Assembly (NCBI RefSeq): GCF_900497805.2
Contig: NW_020954581.1
Location: forward strand, 1,111,147-1,175,146
Direction of reading: 5' to 3'
From: Vombatus ursinus
Taxonomy: Eukaryota; Chordata; Mammalia; Diprotodontia; Vombatidae
Length of the DNA stretch: 64,000 nt
Shown here piece after piece: positions 1 to 11,599 of the stretch. The first letter of the stretch is position 1, and each line of letters starts with the position of its first letter. Position numbers and translations under genes: made by a program. The notes under the pieces were generated by a model, which worked only from the letters and a program-made list of their open reading frames with translations, did not search any database and was not told the DNA's origin.

Positions 1-180
1 CTCTGCATTCACTAAAAGATTCCTCCAGCTTGTTTTCAACCATCCTTTCCTTTTCTCTACTCTCATAGTATATCAGCCATTGAGTTGCTAAGCTCTTTCT
101 GTCACTGGCCTGAATCTGTCTCAAGATTTTGGTTCTGCCTCAAGAATTTGGTTTTGCCCCATGGTGGTTTATTCTCAGAG

Positions 181-440
181 ACAGCTAGGTAGGACAGTGG
201 ATAGAGCACTGACTTGCAGTCAGGAAGACCTGAGTTCAAATCCTGCCTCTGATACTTCCTAGATTTGTGACCCTGGGCAAGTTACTTAGCCACTGTCTGC
301 CTCCGTTTCCTCATCTGTAAAGTGAGGATCATCATAGCACCTACCTCCCAGAATTGTTGTAAGGATCAAATGAGATAATGTTTGTAAAGTGCTTAGCACA
401 GTTCCTGGCACATTGTATTTGCTTAATAAATGCATGTTTC
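181..440 (+). repeat. MIR/THER-type SINE, near full length
   Basis: It has a GCTAGGTAGG head, GTGGATAGAGCACTG, a TGTGACCCTGGGCAAG core, and a tail ending GCTTAATAAATGCATG that resembles the L2 3' end. Confidence 0.85.
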
Positions 441-945
441 CTTGTTTCTTTTGGAAGATCTTTTTGTTTTTTTAGTTCCGCTTAATTTAGAGAAAGATGA
501 GCATATTTTCTGGGAGTAAATCACTGGGTGTGTCGGAAAGAAGTGATTTATTTGAAAGGTGACAGAGCCCCTGACAGATGAATCATCATCTCATACAGTG
601 AGGCTGTTTACTAAGGGACTGTTTGTAGTGACAACAGGATCAGTGATCACATCCTTTGCCACGTACGGCGTGTTGGACTGCTCATACATGCAACAGATTG
701 AAAATTCCTTGGGAGAAGGAACCAGACCTTGAGCTTCTAGCCCTATAGTACCTCCTACAAAAGTACTCATCACATAAGAAGGGCTCTGAAAGTAGGTGTA
801 GATTGAAAAAAGAAGTGGCAACTTGGCATCCTTGGAAGCAGAAACAACAGTGGCTGTTCTTTCTGCCTTCAGAGAGTTTTTTATGCACTTAGGAAATCCA
901 ACCTTGAGTCTCCAAGCTCTTTGCATCAATCATAATAATAACTAA
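441..945. other. unassigned intronic DNA with an unrecognised antisense open frame
   Basis: No repeat family recognised. A 112-codon open frame on the minus strand (591-929) does not resemble a protein I know. It could be a decayed retrocopy or chance. Confidence 0.4.
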
Positions 946-949
946 CATA

Positions 950-1220
950 GCTAATGTAGCTAGCTATAATAATAGCTAATATCCTCTGTGCCAGGCACTA
1001 GGCTAGGCACTTTACAATCATTATCTCATTAGATCCTTACAACCACTCTAGGAAGCAGGGGATATTTGTGTTCCCATTTTACAGATGAGAAAACTGAGGC
1101 AGAAAGAAGTTAAGTGACTTGCCCAGGGTCACACAGCTAATAAGTGTCTCGGATTGGATTTAAACTTAGACTTTCTTGACTCCAGACCCAGCACTCTATT
1201 CACTGCACCACCTAGCTACA
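950..1220 (-). repeat. MIR/THER-type SINE
   Basis: In reverse orientation it shows the L2-like tail first (GCCAGGCACTAGGCTAGGCA), then ACTTGCCCAGGGTCACACAG and a degraded tRNA-like head. Confidence 0.85.
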
Positions 1221-1375
1221 TCTAACCTTTAAGTTTGTTATTGCCCAACAGGTGAGAGCCAACATATCCAGGCACATAGAATCATAGATCAAGTGTTGGT
1301 GCTTTCAGTATTTTTAGGGCCTCTTTTATAATGTGAGAGGTAGTTGTAATACTAGAAGTGAAGTCAAGTCAACTG

Positions 1376-1622
1376 GGCAGCTAGGTGATGCAGTGGATAA
1401 AGTGCCAGGCCTGGAGTCAGGAAGACTCATCTAAGTTCCTGAGTTCAAACCTGGCCTCAGCATTTACTTGCTGTGTGACCCTAGGCAGGTCACTTAACCC
1501 TGTTTGCCTCAGTTTCCTCATCTCTAAAATGAGCTAGAGAAGGATGACAAACCACCCCAGTATCTTTGCAAAGAAAACCACAAATGGGGTCATGAAGAGT
1601 CAGACACGACTGAAATGACTAT
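1376..1622 (+). repeat. marsupial tRNA-derived SINE (WSINE-like), full length
   Basis: It runs from GGCAGCTAGGTGATGCAGTG through the GTGTGACC core to the long 3' part with CAAATGGGGTCATGAAGAG and CACGACTGAAATGAC. This long type recurs many times in the window. Confidence 0.88.
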
Positions 1623-1809
1623 ACAATATTAACAAGTAAATTGGGTTCCAACTCTGGCTCTGAGATGAACTTTATTACCATGGACAGCTCACTAAAATGG
1701 TGATGTTCACTTTTGTATTACCTCCTTCACAGGGCGGCATTCTTACAGCACTATATAAATGGACTGAGTGGGCTTACCCTTCAGTATTTCAAAGATCACG
1801 TGGTCAGTA

Positions 1810-2722
1810 TCAATCAAAGAACAAGCATTTATTAAGCACTTACGTGCCAGGCTCTGTACATTCCCTGCCCTCCATGAGCATACATTCCAATGGGAGGAGA
1901 CAACATGGAAATAACCTCGTACATATAAGATATGTGCAGAGTAGATGAAGGTAATCTGTAAGGGGGAGGCATCAGCAACTGTGTGGACCAGAGAAGGCCT
2001 CCTACAATAGAATGTAAGATATGAACTGGGCCTTGATGGAAGCCAGGGAAACTCAGAAGTGGAAGTGAGGGGACAGAGCATTACAGATGTGGGGAATAGC
2101 CAATGCAGAGACACAGAGATGGAAGATGGGGTGTTATGTTTGCAGAATGACAAATAGTCCAATAAAACCGAACCATAGACTATGTGGAGGAGAGTAAAAT
2201 GTGAAAGTACTGGAAAGGTAGAAAGGGGCAAGCTTATGAAGGATCTTAAAAGCCAAATAGGATTTTGTATTTGATCCCAGAGGTGATAGGAAGTTTATTG
2301 AGCAGGTAAGGATCATGGTCAGATGTGAGCAATGCTTTAGAAAAATCCCTTTGGCAGCTAAGTAGAGAAAGCATTGAAATGGGGAGAGACGTGAAGCAGG
2401 GAGCCCAATTTGAAGGCTATTACAGTTGTCCACATGAGAGGCGAGAAGGGCCCGAACTGGGGTTGTGGATGTATGAGCAGAGAAGGGCACTTATATGAGA
2501 GATGATGTGAAGAGTTGTCAGTGGCTTGGATATGTGGGGTAAGTGCAAGTAAAGGATCAGAGATGTTTCTGAGTTTGGAAGCCTGAGTGACTGGGAGAAT
2601 GGAGGTGCCAACAATAAGGGTGTTCAGAAGAGGGGAAGGTTTGAAGAAGATAATGAGTTTGGATATATTGAGTTTGAGATGCCTGTGGGAGATCCAGTTT
2701 GACATAACCAAGGAGGGAGGGA
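1810..2722 (-). repeat. L2 LINE fragment with reverse transcriptase C-terminal remnants
   Basis: On the minus strand the translation keeps L2 ORF2 phrases such as WISHRHLKLNISK, GLPASRLSPFQCFL and AFKILHKLAPFYLSS, spread over two frames, so it is broken. The + strand begins with the reversed 3' end (CATTTATTAAGCACTTACGT). Length is about 0.9 kb of a roughly 3.3-kb element. Confidence 0.85.
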
Positions 2723-2724
2723 CA

Positions 2725-3335
2725 TATCATAATGTCTGGGACTCAAAATTCTACTCAGCTATAGCCAATCTGAGAAGGAGTCTCTCTAAATGTTGCATTG
2801 CTGAGCCTTTCATCAAGATCTTTCAGCAATGCAAATGTGTACATGTCCCATCACCACTCTGCTCTGCAAAATGAGGCAATTTCTCTCGGTGACCTCTAGA
2901 TTCTAAGTCACTGCCCCTGTGACCCTGTAATTAGACCTGTTAGAACTTGTGCTCTGCTAGCGTTGTCTTGGTTACCTCCAAAGGGTCACCCCCAAAGCAT
3001 GAGAAGGGTAGACTTCTTTGAGAAAGGCTCTTTTGTGATAACTAAAACACCATTACACATGTGGGCTGTCATTCTTAGGAGGAGCTTTTAAAACTTAGGG
3101 GTGGAGTGGAAATTTAGGAATCTATTTAAATAATGCCTTTGATAGATACTGGCTGTGTGACCCTCCATGAGTGGCTGAGAAAGTGCTGCTCTATGTGAGA
3201 GGAGGAAAATTCCTCATTAAGGAGTTCCATTTACCAATGAACTCAATGATCCAATCCCTATTCCCACTACAAATTCATATTAATTAACCTCAAATGGCCT
3301 TCACCGCTGCAAGTCAGATTTTTTACACCTCCCTA
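2725..3335. other. unassigned intronic DNA
   Basis: Apparently unique sequence; I see no exon, RNA gene or repeat family in it. Confidence 0.5.
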
Positions 3336-3337
3336 AT

Positions 3338-3574
3338 CAAGATAGCTCAGTGGATAGAGTGCTGGACCTGAAGTCAAGAAGACCTGAGTTCAAATCTGGC
3401 TTCAAACACTTATTAGCTATGTGATCTCAGGCAAGTCACTTAACTTCTGTTTGTTTCTGGAAAAGAAAAAGGCAGACCACTCCAATATCTTTGCCAAGAA
3501 AACCTAACGGACAGTATTGGCATGCTATGGTCCACAGAGTCACAAAGAGAGACACAACTAAATGACTGAACAAC
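3338..3574 (+). repeat. WSINE-like SINE, diverged
   Basis: Contains GCTCAGTGGATAGAGTGCTG, AAGTCACTTAACTTCTGTTT, TCTTTGCCAAGAAAACC and ends GACTGAACAACAA. Confidence 0.8.
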
Positions 3575-3584
3575 AAATGAACTC

Positions 3585-3880
3585 ACTATCGCATCCACCT
3601 TTTCATGCCTCCTTAAACCCCCCATGACTCCCCTTCCCCCTACCCTCTCAGTTAAGAAACTCATATTTAATCCAAAAAATGAGACTTTTTTGAGAACTCC
3701 CTCTTGTCCACTCCTCCTTGTCTCATACCACCCATAGGTCTTCTATCACTATCTCCTCACGTGAAGAGATGGCCCTTCTCTTCGCCAAGGCACACCCCTC
3801 TATTTGCACAAGCATCCCATCTGTACTCTCTAGAACATCTGTTAAATACGTTCCCTTCTCTCCTCTGACATTGTCATGAC
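3585..3880 (+). repeat. L2 LINE fragment (region before the reverse transcriptase)
   Basis: Includes segments like AGCTCCCTCTTGTCC-type text and GATGGCCCTTCTCTTCGCCA, CCCATCTGTACTCTC, typical of the L2 segment encoding the LAKA...STCPLDP stretch. It is degenerate. Confidence 0.6.
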
Positions 3881-4164
3881 CCTGATGGAGGCCTGGTAGT
3901 TAATCATTCCTCACCTAATGGTGATGACCCCATGTATTCAGGTATTTGCCAGAGGACGCCAATGATCCTCTGCCATTTTGAAAATGACAGACTATGCATT
4001 TTATCCAAGGACCAGCCTAACTAAAAATGGAGAGCTTCATTACTGGATTGGCCATAGTGAGGAGAGGCCTTCTTCAACCACCGCAGCTCTCAGAAACAAT
4101 CTACCAGGTCATAGGATGCTGGGCTTCGTGTTGGTAGAAAGATTGTTGCCCACACCAATGGTGT

Positions 4165-4335
4165 CAAGGGCCCTTGAGGTACTGAAATATTTCCTCAAAA
4201 CCATTCTATAAGGTATGTAGACAGTCTCACCATCTCTCTCACAGAGGTTAAATGATTCACCCAAGGTCACACAGCTAATAAGAGGTAATATCAGAGCTAA
4301 TAACTGGAACCAGGACTCCACACCCAACTACCTCC
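4165..4335 (-). repeat. MIR-type SINE fragment
   Basis: The antisense core CACCCAAGGTCACACAGCTA and the following AACCAGGACTCCA identify it. Confidence 0.6.
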
Positions 4336-4339
4336 CATC

Positions 4340-5035
4340 TCGCCTGCAGTGAAAGAAGTAATGTCAGATATTCCCTTAATAGCCAGATTTAGTTTATAAT
4401 ACAGATATACTGACTTTCCGATATTCACAAAGGATAAATTAGGAGTGATTTTTTACATTAAGAAACACAATTTACTGAGAAGCTTGCTCAGTGCATTTGA
4501 AATATGATTCAATTAAATTATTTTTGATTTATATACAACCTTTCAGAAGGCTTTCTGTAAAGTAGATGCAATTTGTCGTCTTTTTGCCATTAAAGCTGCA
4601 TATCTGGCTGGTCAGACAGAAAATTGTAAATGATTTCACATGTATGTGCTTTAATTGGTTTATAACAACACACAAATATGCTGGGCTCATTTTACCTACT
4701 TTGATGTTCAATGAACCGCCATAATTCTCTGGCTTACTGCACTTCTTTTACCTGGAATTCATACAGGCCTTCAGCGGTCAAGGATTATTCCAAACTAAGT
4801 GCTCCAGTTACCTTTCTAGCCTGAGAGTTGGGAAGGAAAATAGCCTCTGTCCTTTCTGCACCTCAAGTGGGATCTGTTTGCTCTGCTAGGAAAAGCAGCA
4901 CAATAACATACCAGTAGATTCCCAGTACTTCCGTGAATCCACCAGGATAGCTTAAGAGCCTTCTATGTACTCAATTAATAAAAATAGTAATAATAGTAAC
5001 AAGAAGAGATCCAGTGAGAGATCCTAACTTTTCAT
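4340..5035. other. unassigned intronic DNA
   Basis: AT-rich, no recognised exon or repeat family. A short (TAATAG)-like patch lies near 4985-5000. Confidence 0.45.
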
Positions 5036-5280
5036 CTCCATGAGCATAATTTACCCATCTCTAAAACGGGTGTAAATATACTTGTACTGTCTACCTCACA
5101 GGGGTGTTGGAAAGATCAAAAGAGATAGGGCTTGTAAAATGCTTTGCAAATCTTAATTATAACAGGTGACACTTGTGTAGTACTTTAAGGTTTATAAAAT
5201 GCTTTACAAAGATTATCTTATTTGGTCCTCACAACAACTCTGTGAGTGGATGCTGTTATTATGCCCATTTTATGGGATCT
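5036..5280. repeat. two MIR-type fragments, head to head
   Basis: 5036-5163 reads as the 3' half of a MIR in + orientation (CATCTCTAAAACGGGTG ... CTTGTAAAATGCTTTGC). 5165-5280 reads as MIR tail sequence in the reverse orientation (TTTACAAAGATTATCTTATT, TTATTATGCCCATTTTAT). Confidence 0.6.
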
Positions 5281-5499
5281 CTCACTGTTGGTCTGTTGGT
5301 GGCCCTTTCTCCAGTACTGCCTACCTGCCTTTGTTATCATCATCAAATTTCTTGTTATTATTAAAAGAACAGTTACTGAAGTGGAAAGGGCTGGGAAAAG
5401 GGGCATCATTGCCTGTGTTTGTCACTTGAGATAACTAGCTTCCAAAGAGTTGGGGGCTGGCAGCCTCCCCATCATCGATATCACATAAACAACTTGTCA

Positions 5500-5750
5500 T
5501 CATAGCTTGGCACAACGGATTTAGAGTCAGAGAACCTGGGTTGGAATCCTAACTCTCCTACTTATTACCTATGTGACTTTAGGCAAATCAGTTTAGCTCC
5601 ATGGGCCTCAGTTTCTTCATCTATAAAATGAGGGGATTAAAAAATTCTTGTTCATTTAAAAAAATAAAATGTAATTTTTTTAAATGCAAGGAAGTTGGAC
5701 TAGACAATCTCTAAAGTATGATGCCTTCCAAATGTAAACCTATGTGCCTG
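5500..5750 (+). repeat. MIR/THER-type SINE with an internal AT-rich insert
   Basis: The body runs GGATTTAGAGTCAGAGAACC to ATGAGGGGATTAAAA; it resumes at GGAAGTTGGACTAGACAATC after about 50 bp of A/T-rich sequence at 5640-5690. Confidence 0.65.
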
Positions 5751-5837
5751 GGCCTGACTTCACCAGCATGGACAGCACTGCCCCAGGGCTAAGGCTGACC
5801 CAGAGAGGCCAAAAAAGTTTTCATCCCTTGTAATTTA

Positions 5838-5938
5838 AAGAGGGAGAGAGAGAAAGAGAAACAGAGAGAGGAAGAGAAGGAGAGGAGAGGAGAAGAGAAG
5901 AGAAGAAAGAAGAGGAGACGAGAAAAAAGGAGAGAGCG
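5838..5938. repeat. GA-rich simple repeat
   Basis: A nearly pure purine run of GAGA, GGAGA and GAAGA units on the + strand. Confidence 0.85.
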
Positions 5939-5944
5939 ATAGTA

Positions 5945-7485
5945 AGCAGAAATTGATGCAATGGCCTACACTTTTCCTAGGTAGATCCATTTTTGAAAGT
6001 GCTACCCGCTCTGGAGTTTGAAGCGATCTCATCCCATCTGTCCCTGGAGTCTGGGCTGACTATAATGGCCATCCTGGGGAGAAATTTATAATGATGTGGT
6101 ATTCAGGCTTCCTTGTAGTACATGGGCCCTAGTCATTTAAGGAAAGTTTTAGCTAAAGATCTTTCAAAACTTATTGTATCAGATCAGAGTCTAAGGTGCA
6201 TTTACCCAATGACCAGTGATGAGTCTATGCCACCTGCTGGAGAGGTAGCCAAGAGGCAGCTTCTCAACAGCTCATAAGTGTTGGCCTAGAAAGTGATTTT
6301 TCTCCTTTATGAACCTTGGCATTCTGGGGGGGGGCGGGTTGTTGTTTTTATTTTGTGACCTTCTTTCTGTTGCTGGTTTTGTGCTACGTGTTTGTGTGTG
6401 TTTGAAGACCTTCTTTATAACAAAGAATTTTTATTAGAAATACTTTAGGAATGCAAAAAAAAAAAAACCCAAAAACTTAGAGTAAGAAGAATTATAATGG
6501 AACCACAATTCCATTTAGTGCCTTTGTCATGCAAATAACTCAGAAATCCCTTGTAAGTGGATTTCCAATAGAATTGGAATTTTAAATTAAAATTCTTGCA
6601 ATACATCATGATGGAAATGTCTTTAAGGCCCATTATCTGGTTCCTGAAATAAGTGACTGCATTTAAAAGATGCCTTGAATGAGAATACAGGCTGCTAGGA
6701 AGCTAATCTAAACTACACAAGGCATTTTTTTTCTCTTGAATGGCCAACATCTATAATAGAGGTCATTTCACCAAGTATTTCCTCTCATTATGACAGGCAG
6801 TAGGCAGTAGGGTTGGTTTAATATCCAAAAAGTTCATTTTATTTTGCAGATAGTTATATTTTTTTAAAAAAAAACGAGAAAAAAAAAAAACAACCCTTTT
6901 GTTTGGATTTGGTACACTTGCATAATCTGGAATGTTCCTAAATGTGGGCTGGAACTATAGCAGTAACAATAACCAATAAAATAAGAAATAACTAAGATCA
7001 ATAGGCTGAATTAGATAGAAAAAAAAAAAGACTTTATTTTTTATGTCCCGAGGAATTATAGCTTGTCATCACTGGATTTTCCTCTTTGAGACTCCTTAAA
7101 TCAAAGGCATATTTAAGACCTCATTGTATGTCAATTTCGGCCTCATTGTCTAGCTGTCAGTTTCAGGCTCCTTGGCCCAGATTGACAGAATAATAGTTTT
7201 TTTGTTTTGTTTTTTAAATCAACCATTCCTTTATTAAGAAATTAAGAAACCAAACCAAATAGCCTTCAAGTTTGTAACAAATGTGTAGGTTCCTTTTCCT
7301 AGGCTCTAGCAATATTCCCAGAGCCTTGTGCCAACGAGGCTGTAGCAGCCAAAAGAAAAATGTTTTGGCACGATAAGCTCCTGAGTAATTGGAAGCTTTG
7401 GAGCCAAAACCGCCATGCTTAATTTCAGCTTCATTCTAAATGCAGGAAAAAATCGTGTATTCCTGGGAGTAAGCAGAGGCTTATA
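5945..7485. other. unassigned intronic DNA
   Basis: About 1.5 kb with no recognised exon or repeat family; it contains short A or T runs (6457, 6870-6890, 7018) only. Confidence 0.45.
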
Positions 7486-7489
7486 GATT

Positions 7490-7590
7490 GCTGAAGCTGA
7501 AATGGACCTTGGGGAATAACCTTAGTCTACCCCTTCATTTTACAGATGAGGGAACTGAGGCTTAGTGAGTTAAAAAATGATCTGTGTGTT
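7490..7590 (-). repeat. MIR/THER SINE fragment
   Basis: Antisense text TTCATTTTACAGATGAGGGA followed by ACTGAGGCTTAGTGAG. Confidence 0.6.
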
Positions 7591-7594
7591 TTTC

Positions 7595-8222
7595 AGTCTC
7601 CTCGGAGGCTTTCAAAAGCAAAGACAACACTTAAAAGCTATTACAAATATTTAATACTTAGTAATACTATCTTTTGAGAACACAGAACATGAATTGAACT
7701 CCAGGTCCCATCCTTTCCCCCTCCCATATCGGATTCAGCAACACCTTCCTTCTCTTTTTGGGTGCTGGAGGATTTGTGCTAATGAGAAAAAGGCATGTTC
7801 ACCAAATGCTGAGATTGGGTGACATGCTGCTAAGAATAGAGACTTAGGTTTGCTCTGCTAAGGAAGCATAATTGTCCACCAGGCCAAAACGTCTAAGTGG
7901 CCAGGGCCGAGAGTGAAAGCTCAGAATCAAAATCCACAGATTGTGTTTCAGACTCTTTCACCTCTTCTCTTGTCTGTGACCTTGCCCTTCTCTGACTCAA
8001 ATTTTCTGCTTGGAAAAGTAGGCACAGACCTGCTTCCCTCATTCCTCAAGAAACCTTTACGGCTATAACTCACAGGCAAGAAAAAGAATCTGCATTTCAA
8101 GGCCCTCTGCTGAGAGGGCAAGCCCCTCAACGACAGGATGCCATAATGGATAGTGCCGGGTTACTCCATTTCATTTCTGTTGGGCTCAACAATGGCCAGA
8201 AAGACAGGGTGGTAAGAAGCCT
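7595..8222. other. unassigned intronic DNA
   Basis: No exon or known repeat recognised. Confidence 0.45.
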
Positions 8223-8225
8223 ATA

Positions 8226-8355
8226 GAGGAGGCGCTAGGTGGTGCTGTGGATAGAGCAGCGGCCCTGAAATCAGGAGGATATCAGTTCAAATATGGCCTT
8301 AGACACTTACTAGCTGTGTGACCCTGGGCAAGGGAGGGAAGGAAGGAAGGAAACT
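8226..8355 (+). repeat. tRNA-derived SINE, 3' truncated, ending in a GGAA microsatellite
   Basis: Head GCGCTAGGTGGTGCTGTGGA, core GCTGTGTGACCCTGGGCAAG, then (GGAA)n at 8331-8352 in place of the normal tail. Confidence 0.75.
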
Positions 8356-8404
8356 AGAAAGAGAAAACTTGAGATAGTGGCTACATCCTCTGTTAAAATC
8401 CAAA

Positions 8405-8590
8405 CTCCTAATCCTTACTAGCTATGTGACCATGGGTAAGGATCCTAGCCTTCTGGAACCTATTTCTCCATCTGCAAAATAGGGATAATAATAATACTTT
8501 CCTCATAGGAAAGCCTTTTGCAAACTTTAAAGCAATACACTAGAGTGAGTCATTATTGTTTCTATTACCATTTATTATTATTGCTTGTAT
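8405..8590 (+). repeat. MIR-type SINE 3' half
   Basis: TAGCTATGTGACCATGGGTA, CCATCTGCAAAATAGGGATA, then a decayed tail ending in ATT-rich sequence. Confidence 0.65.
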
Positions 8591-8592
8591 TA

Positions 8593-8915
8593 TGATGTCT
8601 GTTATCATTATTCTTATTTGCTTCACTAAATTGACCCCACCATTAGTGCTTGCTAAAATTCTGATAATGATATTCCCAAGTCTTGCACAAGAGCTAACCA
8701 TTCTGCATTAATTCCAAATCATAGAATGAGCCTGGAACCTCTTGGGGACTGAAAAGTAGGAAGGAAATTATCTCCAATCATCTGGTCCTCAACTCTTCAG
8801 GATGATGATACCAGGAATAGTGATGGATCCTGGGATGTCATTGACCTAGAAGACTTTCAGACGAGAAAACTCTTTCCACTAGGACCTTCCATGTACTGTG
8901 GAGTCTTAGAGAGTT
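8593..8915. other. unassigned intronic DNA
   Basis: Nothing recognised with confidence; parts around 8725-8790 faintly resemble the reverse of a THER SINE tail. Confidence 0.35.
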
Positions 8916-8917
8916 TC

Positions 8918-9052
8918 CTAGAGCACTGACTGGTTAAGTGACTTGCCCAGGGTCATATAACTACTAAGTGTCTTAGGCGAGATTTGAACTCAAGAGGATG
9001 AGTCTTCCTCACTCCAGGCCTGGCACTCTGTCCGCTAGCTGCCCAGCTTAAC
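8918..9052 (-). repeat. tRNA-derived SINE fragment
   Basis: Antisense: AAGTGACTTGCCCAGGGTCA, TTTGAACTCAAGAGGATGAG, GGCACTCTGTCCGCTAGCTG. Confidence 0.8.
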
Positions 9053-9204
9053 TAAACATGCCTAATCGTATTTAGATTTACTACAGTAATACTTTTGGGA
9101 CACCCTGTATCGTTTATGATATTGACAGACATTTACTCATATAGCATTTCAAAGTTTGCTAAATACCTCATGTACGTGATTGACCCCGTGTTTGTTTTAT
9201 ATAT

Positions 9205-9340
9205 ACTTATTTATGCACATAGTGTCTCCCCTGATAGACTATACTTCTTGAGAGCAGAGACTATTATTTTATTTTTGTCTTTGTACCGCCAGCACCTAAT
9301 ACGTAACGGCTACTTAATAAATGTCTATTGATTGAGTGAG
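9205..9340 (+). repeat. L2 LINE 3' end
   Basis: TAGACTATACTTCTTGAGAG, GTACCGCCAGCACCTAATAC and TTAATAAATGTCTATTGATT are the usual L2 terminal phrases. Confidence 0.7.
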
Positions 9341-9886
9341 TGATCTTATATGAGCCTCATAAAAACCCTTTGAGGTAAGTACTAGGCCATGGGATCTTAA
9401 ATTTGCTTGTGTCCTGAGCCTCTTTGACAGTCTGATAAAGCCAATGAGGCCTTCTTGGAATGATATTTTTAAATAATTAGAGGAAATCTAAATTTTGGTT
9501 AGAGGTGAGTGAAAAATAAAGATGTTGGGATTTTTCCTCCATCTAAGTTCACAGAACCTCTGAACTGGAGATATTATTATCAAATAAGATTAAATGAGAT
9601 GCTGTTGGTAAAGCACTTAATAGCACAGTGGACCTAGGTCTTCCTGACTTCAACTCTGATGCCCTATGTCCTACATTTCTCTGCCTTTTCAGGAGGGTTC
9701 TGGCTTAGTTCCTTACTCCTAAGGCAGGTTTCAATCATGTGCCTTGTGACTCAGAGGCCAGAATCCAACAAGTATGGCACATAATAGGTGCCTAATAAAT
9801 GTTTATTCCCTTCCATTCCATCACCAATTGACAAAAGATGAAACCACGACTCAGAGCAGCTAAGTTTACTTATTCATTCACACAAC

Positions 9887-10132
9887 TTTGTTCAGTTGTG
9901 TCCAACTCTTCATGACTCCATTTTGGGGTTTTCTTGGCAAAGATACTGGAGTAGTTTGCCATTTCCTTCTCTAGTTCATTTTACAGATGAGGAAACTGAG
10001 ACAAACAGGGTGAAATGACTTGCCCAAGGTCACACAACTGGTAAGTTTCTGAGGTCTGATTTGAACTTAGAAGGATGAGTCTTCCTAACTCTAGGCCTGG
10101 CTATGCCCATTACACTGCCTAGCTGCCCTGTA
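9887..10132 (-). repeat. WSINE-like SINE, full length
   Basis: It begins TTTGTTCAGTTGTGTCCAAC, includes GGGGTTTTCTTGGCAAAGAT, and ends at the reversed head CACTGCCTAGCTGCCC. Confidence 0.88.
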
Positions 10133-10483
10133 CACATCTAGTAAGTACGAGTGGTGGGATTTGAGACTAGATATTCCTGACTCCAAGTCTGAGGCTTTTT
10201 CTGCTACATTTCCCTGACTTTTCAGGAGGTTCTAACTTAGTTCCCTACTCTTAAAGAAGATTTCAGTCACATGCTTTGTGACATGAAGGCCAGGGTCTAA
10301 TAAGGATGGACCTTTCCCATTGTGTCTTTTGATTGAAGGTTTTAGGAAATCAAAAAAAAAAAAAAAAAAGGTTGTGGTGAGGTTTTAGCCTCCTCCACAT
10401 TGTACTGTGTGCACTATCACTGGCCCTCACCCACAAACATTTCTTGAGCCCTATAGAAAGGAGTTTGTTTAAAAAATAAAATA

Positions 10484-10800
10484 TAATATGTCCATATTTA
10501 TATTTAAATATAAACATGTAAATATATCCCTTTACATCTGGAAGGCATCATACCTTAAAAGTCATCTGGTCCAACCCCCTTGTAGTTTTTAATTTAAATT
10601 TATATCTATATTTTATATTTAATATTTATAGCTATCCCTATTACATTTATTATACTTATATTTTATACATATATTTGTATTATATAGCCTATAATACAAA
10701 TGTATTGTATAATATGTAATATAAATATATTGTGTATCATATAATACATAATATAAATATATTGTATAATATATTATGTTTGTATTATATTCATATTTCC
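10484..10800. repeat. AT-rich tract with imperfect tandem units
   Basis: About 300 bp of A/T with repeated AATATAAATATATTG and TATAATATGTAATATAAATA-like units; this makes the local open frames on the minus strand meaningless. Confidence 0.75.
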
Positions 10801-11184
10801 ATATTCCTGAGGATACAGAAAGAGTACCTGCCCCAAAGAAAGGTATCATCTATCAGGGAGGGCAGGACACAGACATAAAGAGATGAGGAGAGGTACAGGG
10901 CAGTTTGTGACAGAGCACTAAATGAACAATACAGAGAGTGCCGTAGGAATTGAAAGGAAGGAAAGTTCCTTCAGGGCAGGCACAGTGAGGGAAGTTTTCG
11001 TGGGCTTTGCAGCATGAATAAGCCTCATCTAAGAACTCCTTTCCCAATGCCCAACCAAGCCCTTGATACTACTACCCCTCAACAACCTCTCCTTGGAAAT
11101 TCATACCATTGATTTTACCATTTTCTCCTAATCCTCACTGACCTCCAGTGACCCTCACACCTTGACCACACCTTGAAGAGGCAA

Positions 11185-11345
11185 GTGTCATCAACTGGAT
11201 AGACTATGGAAGTCTGAAAGACCTAGACCTGAATCTCCCCTAGGACCCTGTCCCAGTAACCTAAGTTCTCTGGATCAGTTCCTCATCTATCAAGTGAAGG
11301 GCATTATACCAGGTGACCATCAAGCTCAAACTCATAATCTTAATA
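11185..11345 (+). repeat. MIR-type SINE
   Basis: TGAAAGACCTAGACCTGAAT, TCAGTTCCTCATCTATCAAG, and a tail GACCATCAAGCTCAAACTCA. Confidence 0.55.
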
Positions 11346-11424
11346 ATTACATCAGAATAAGATAATAATCTTATGACTTTGACACTTTGGCACTAGTCTT
11401 CCTTTCTTCTCAATTATCTGCTGT

Positions 11425-11575
11425 AGCATCATGGAATTAGAGCTGGAAGGATCTTGAGTCCAAAGACATAAAGTAGTTTGCTCAAGGTCACACAGCGAGA
11501 AAGTGACAGATCTAAGAAAGAATCCAGGACCTCTCACCCGAAATCAGTGCTACTGGCATTGTTCCATCATTCTAG
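11425..11575 (-). repeat. MIR/THER-type SINE
   Basis: AGCTGGAAGGATCTTGAGTC and GCTCAAGGTCACACAGCGAG in antisense order. Confidence 0.7.
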
Positions 11576-11599
11576 GCAATTTCAACTTTGAGTCCCTGG

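Noticed and set aside
181-300. tRNA gene
   Set aside because: The A/B-box-like text belongs to tRNA-derived SINEs that recur dozens of times; no intact cloverleaf was seen here or in the other copies.
2134-2711. Minus-strand open frames as host genes
   Set aside because: The translations carry L2 reverse-transcriptase phrases (WISHRHLKLNISK, GLPASRLSPFQ), so they are LINE debris.
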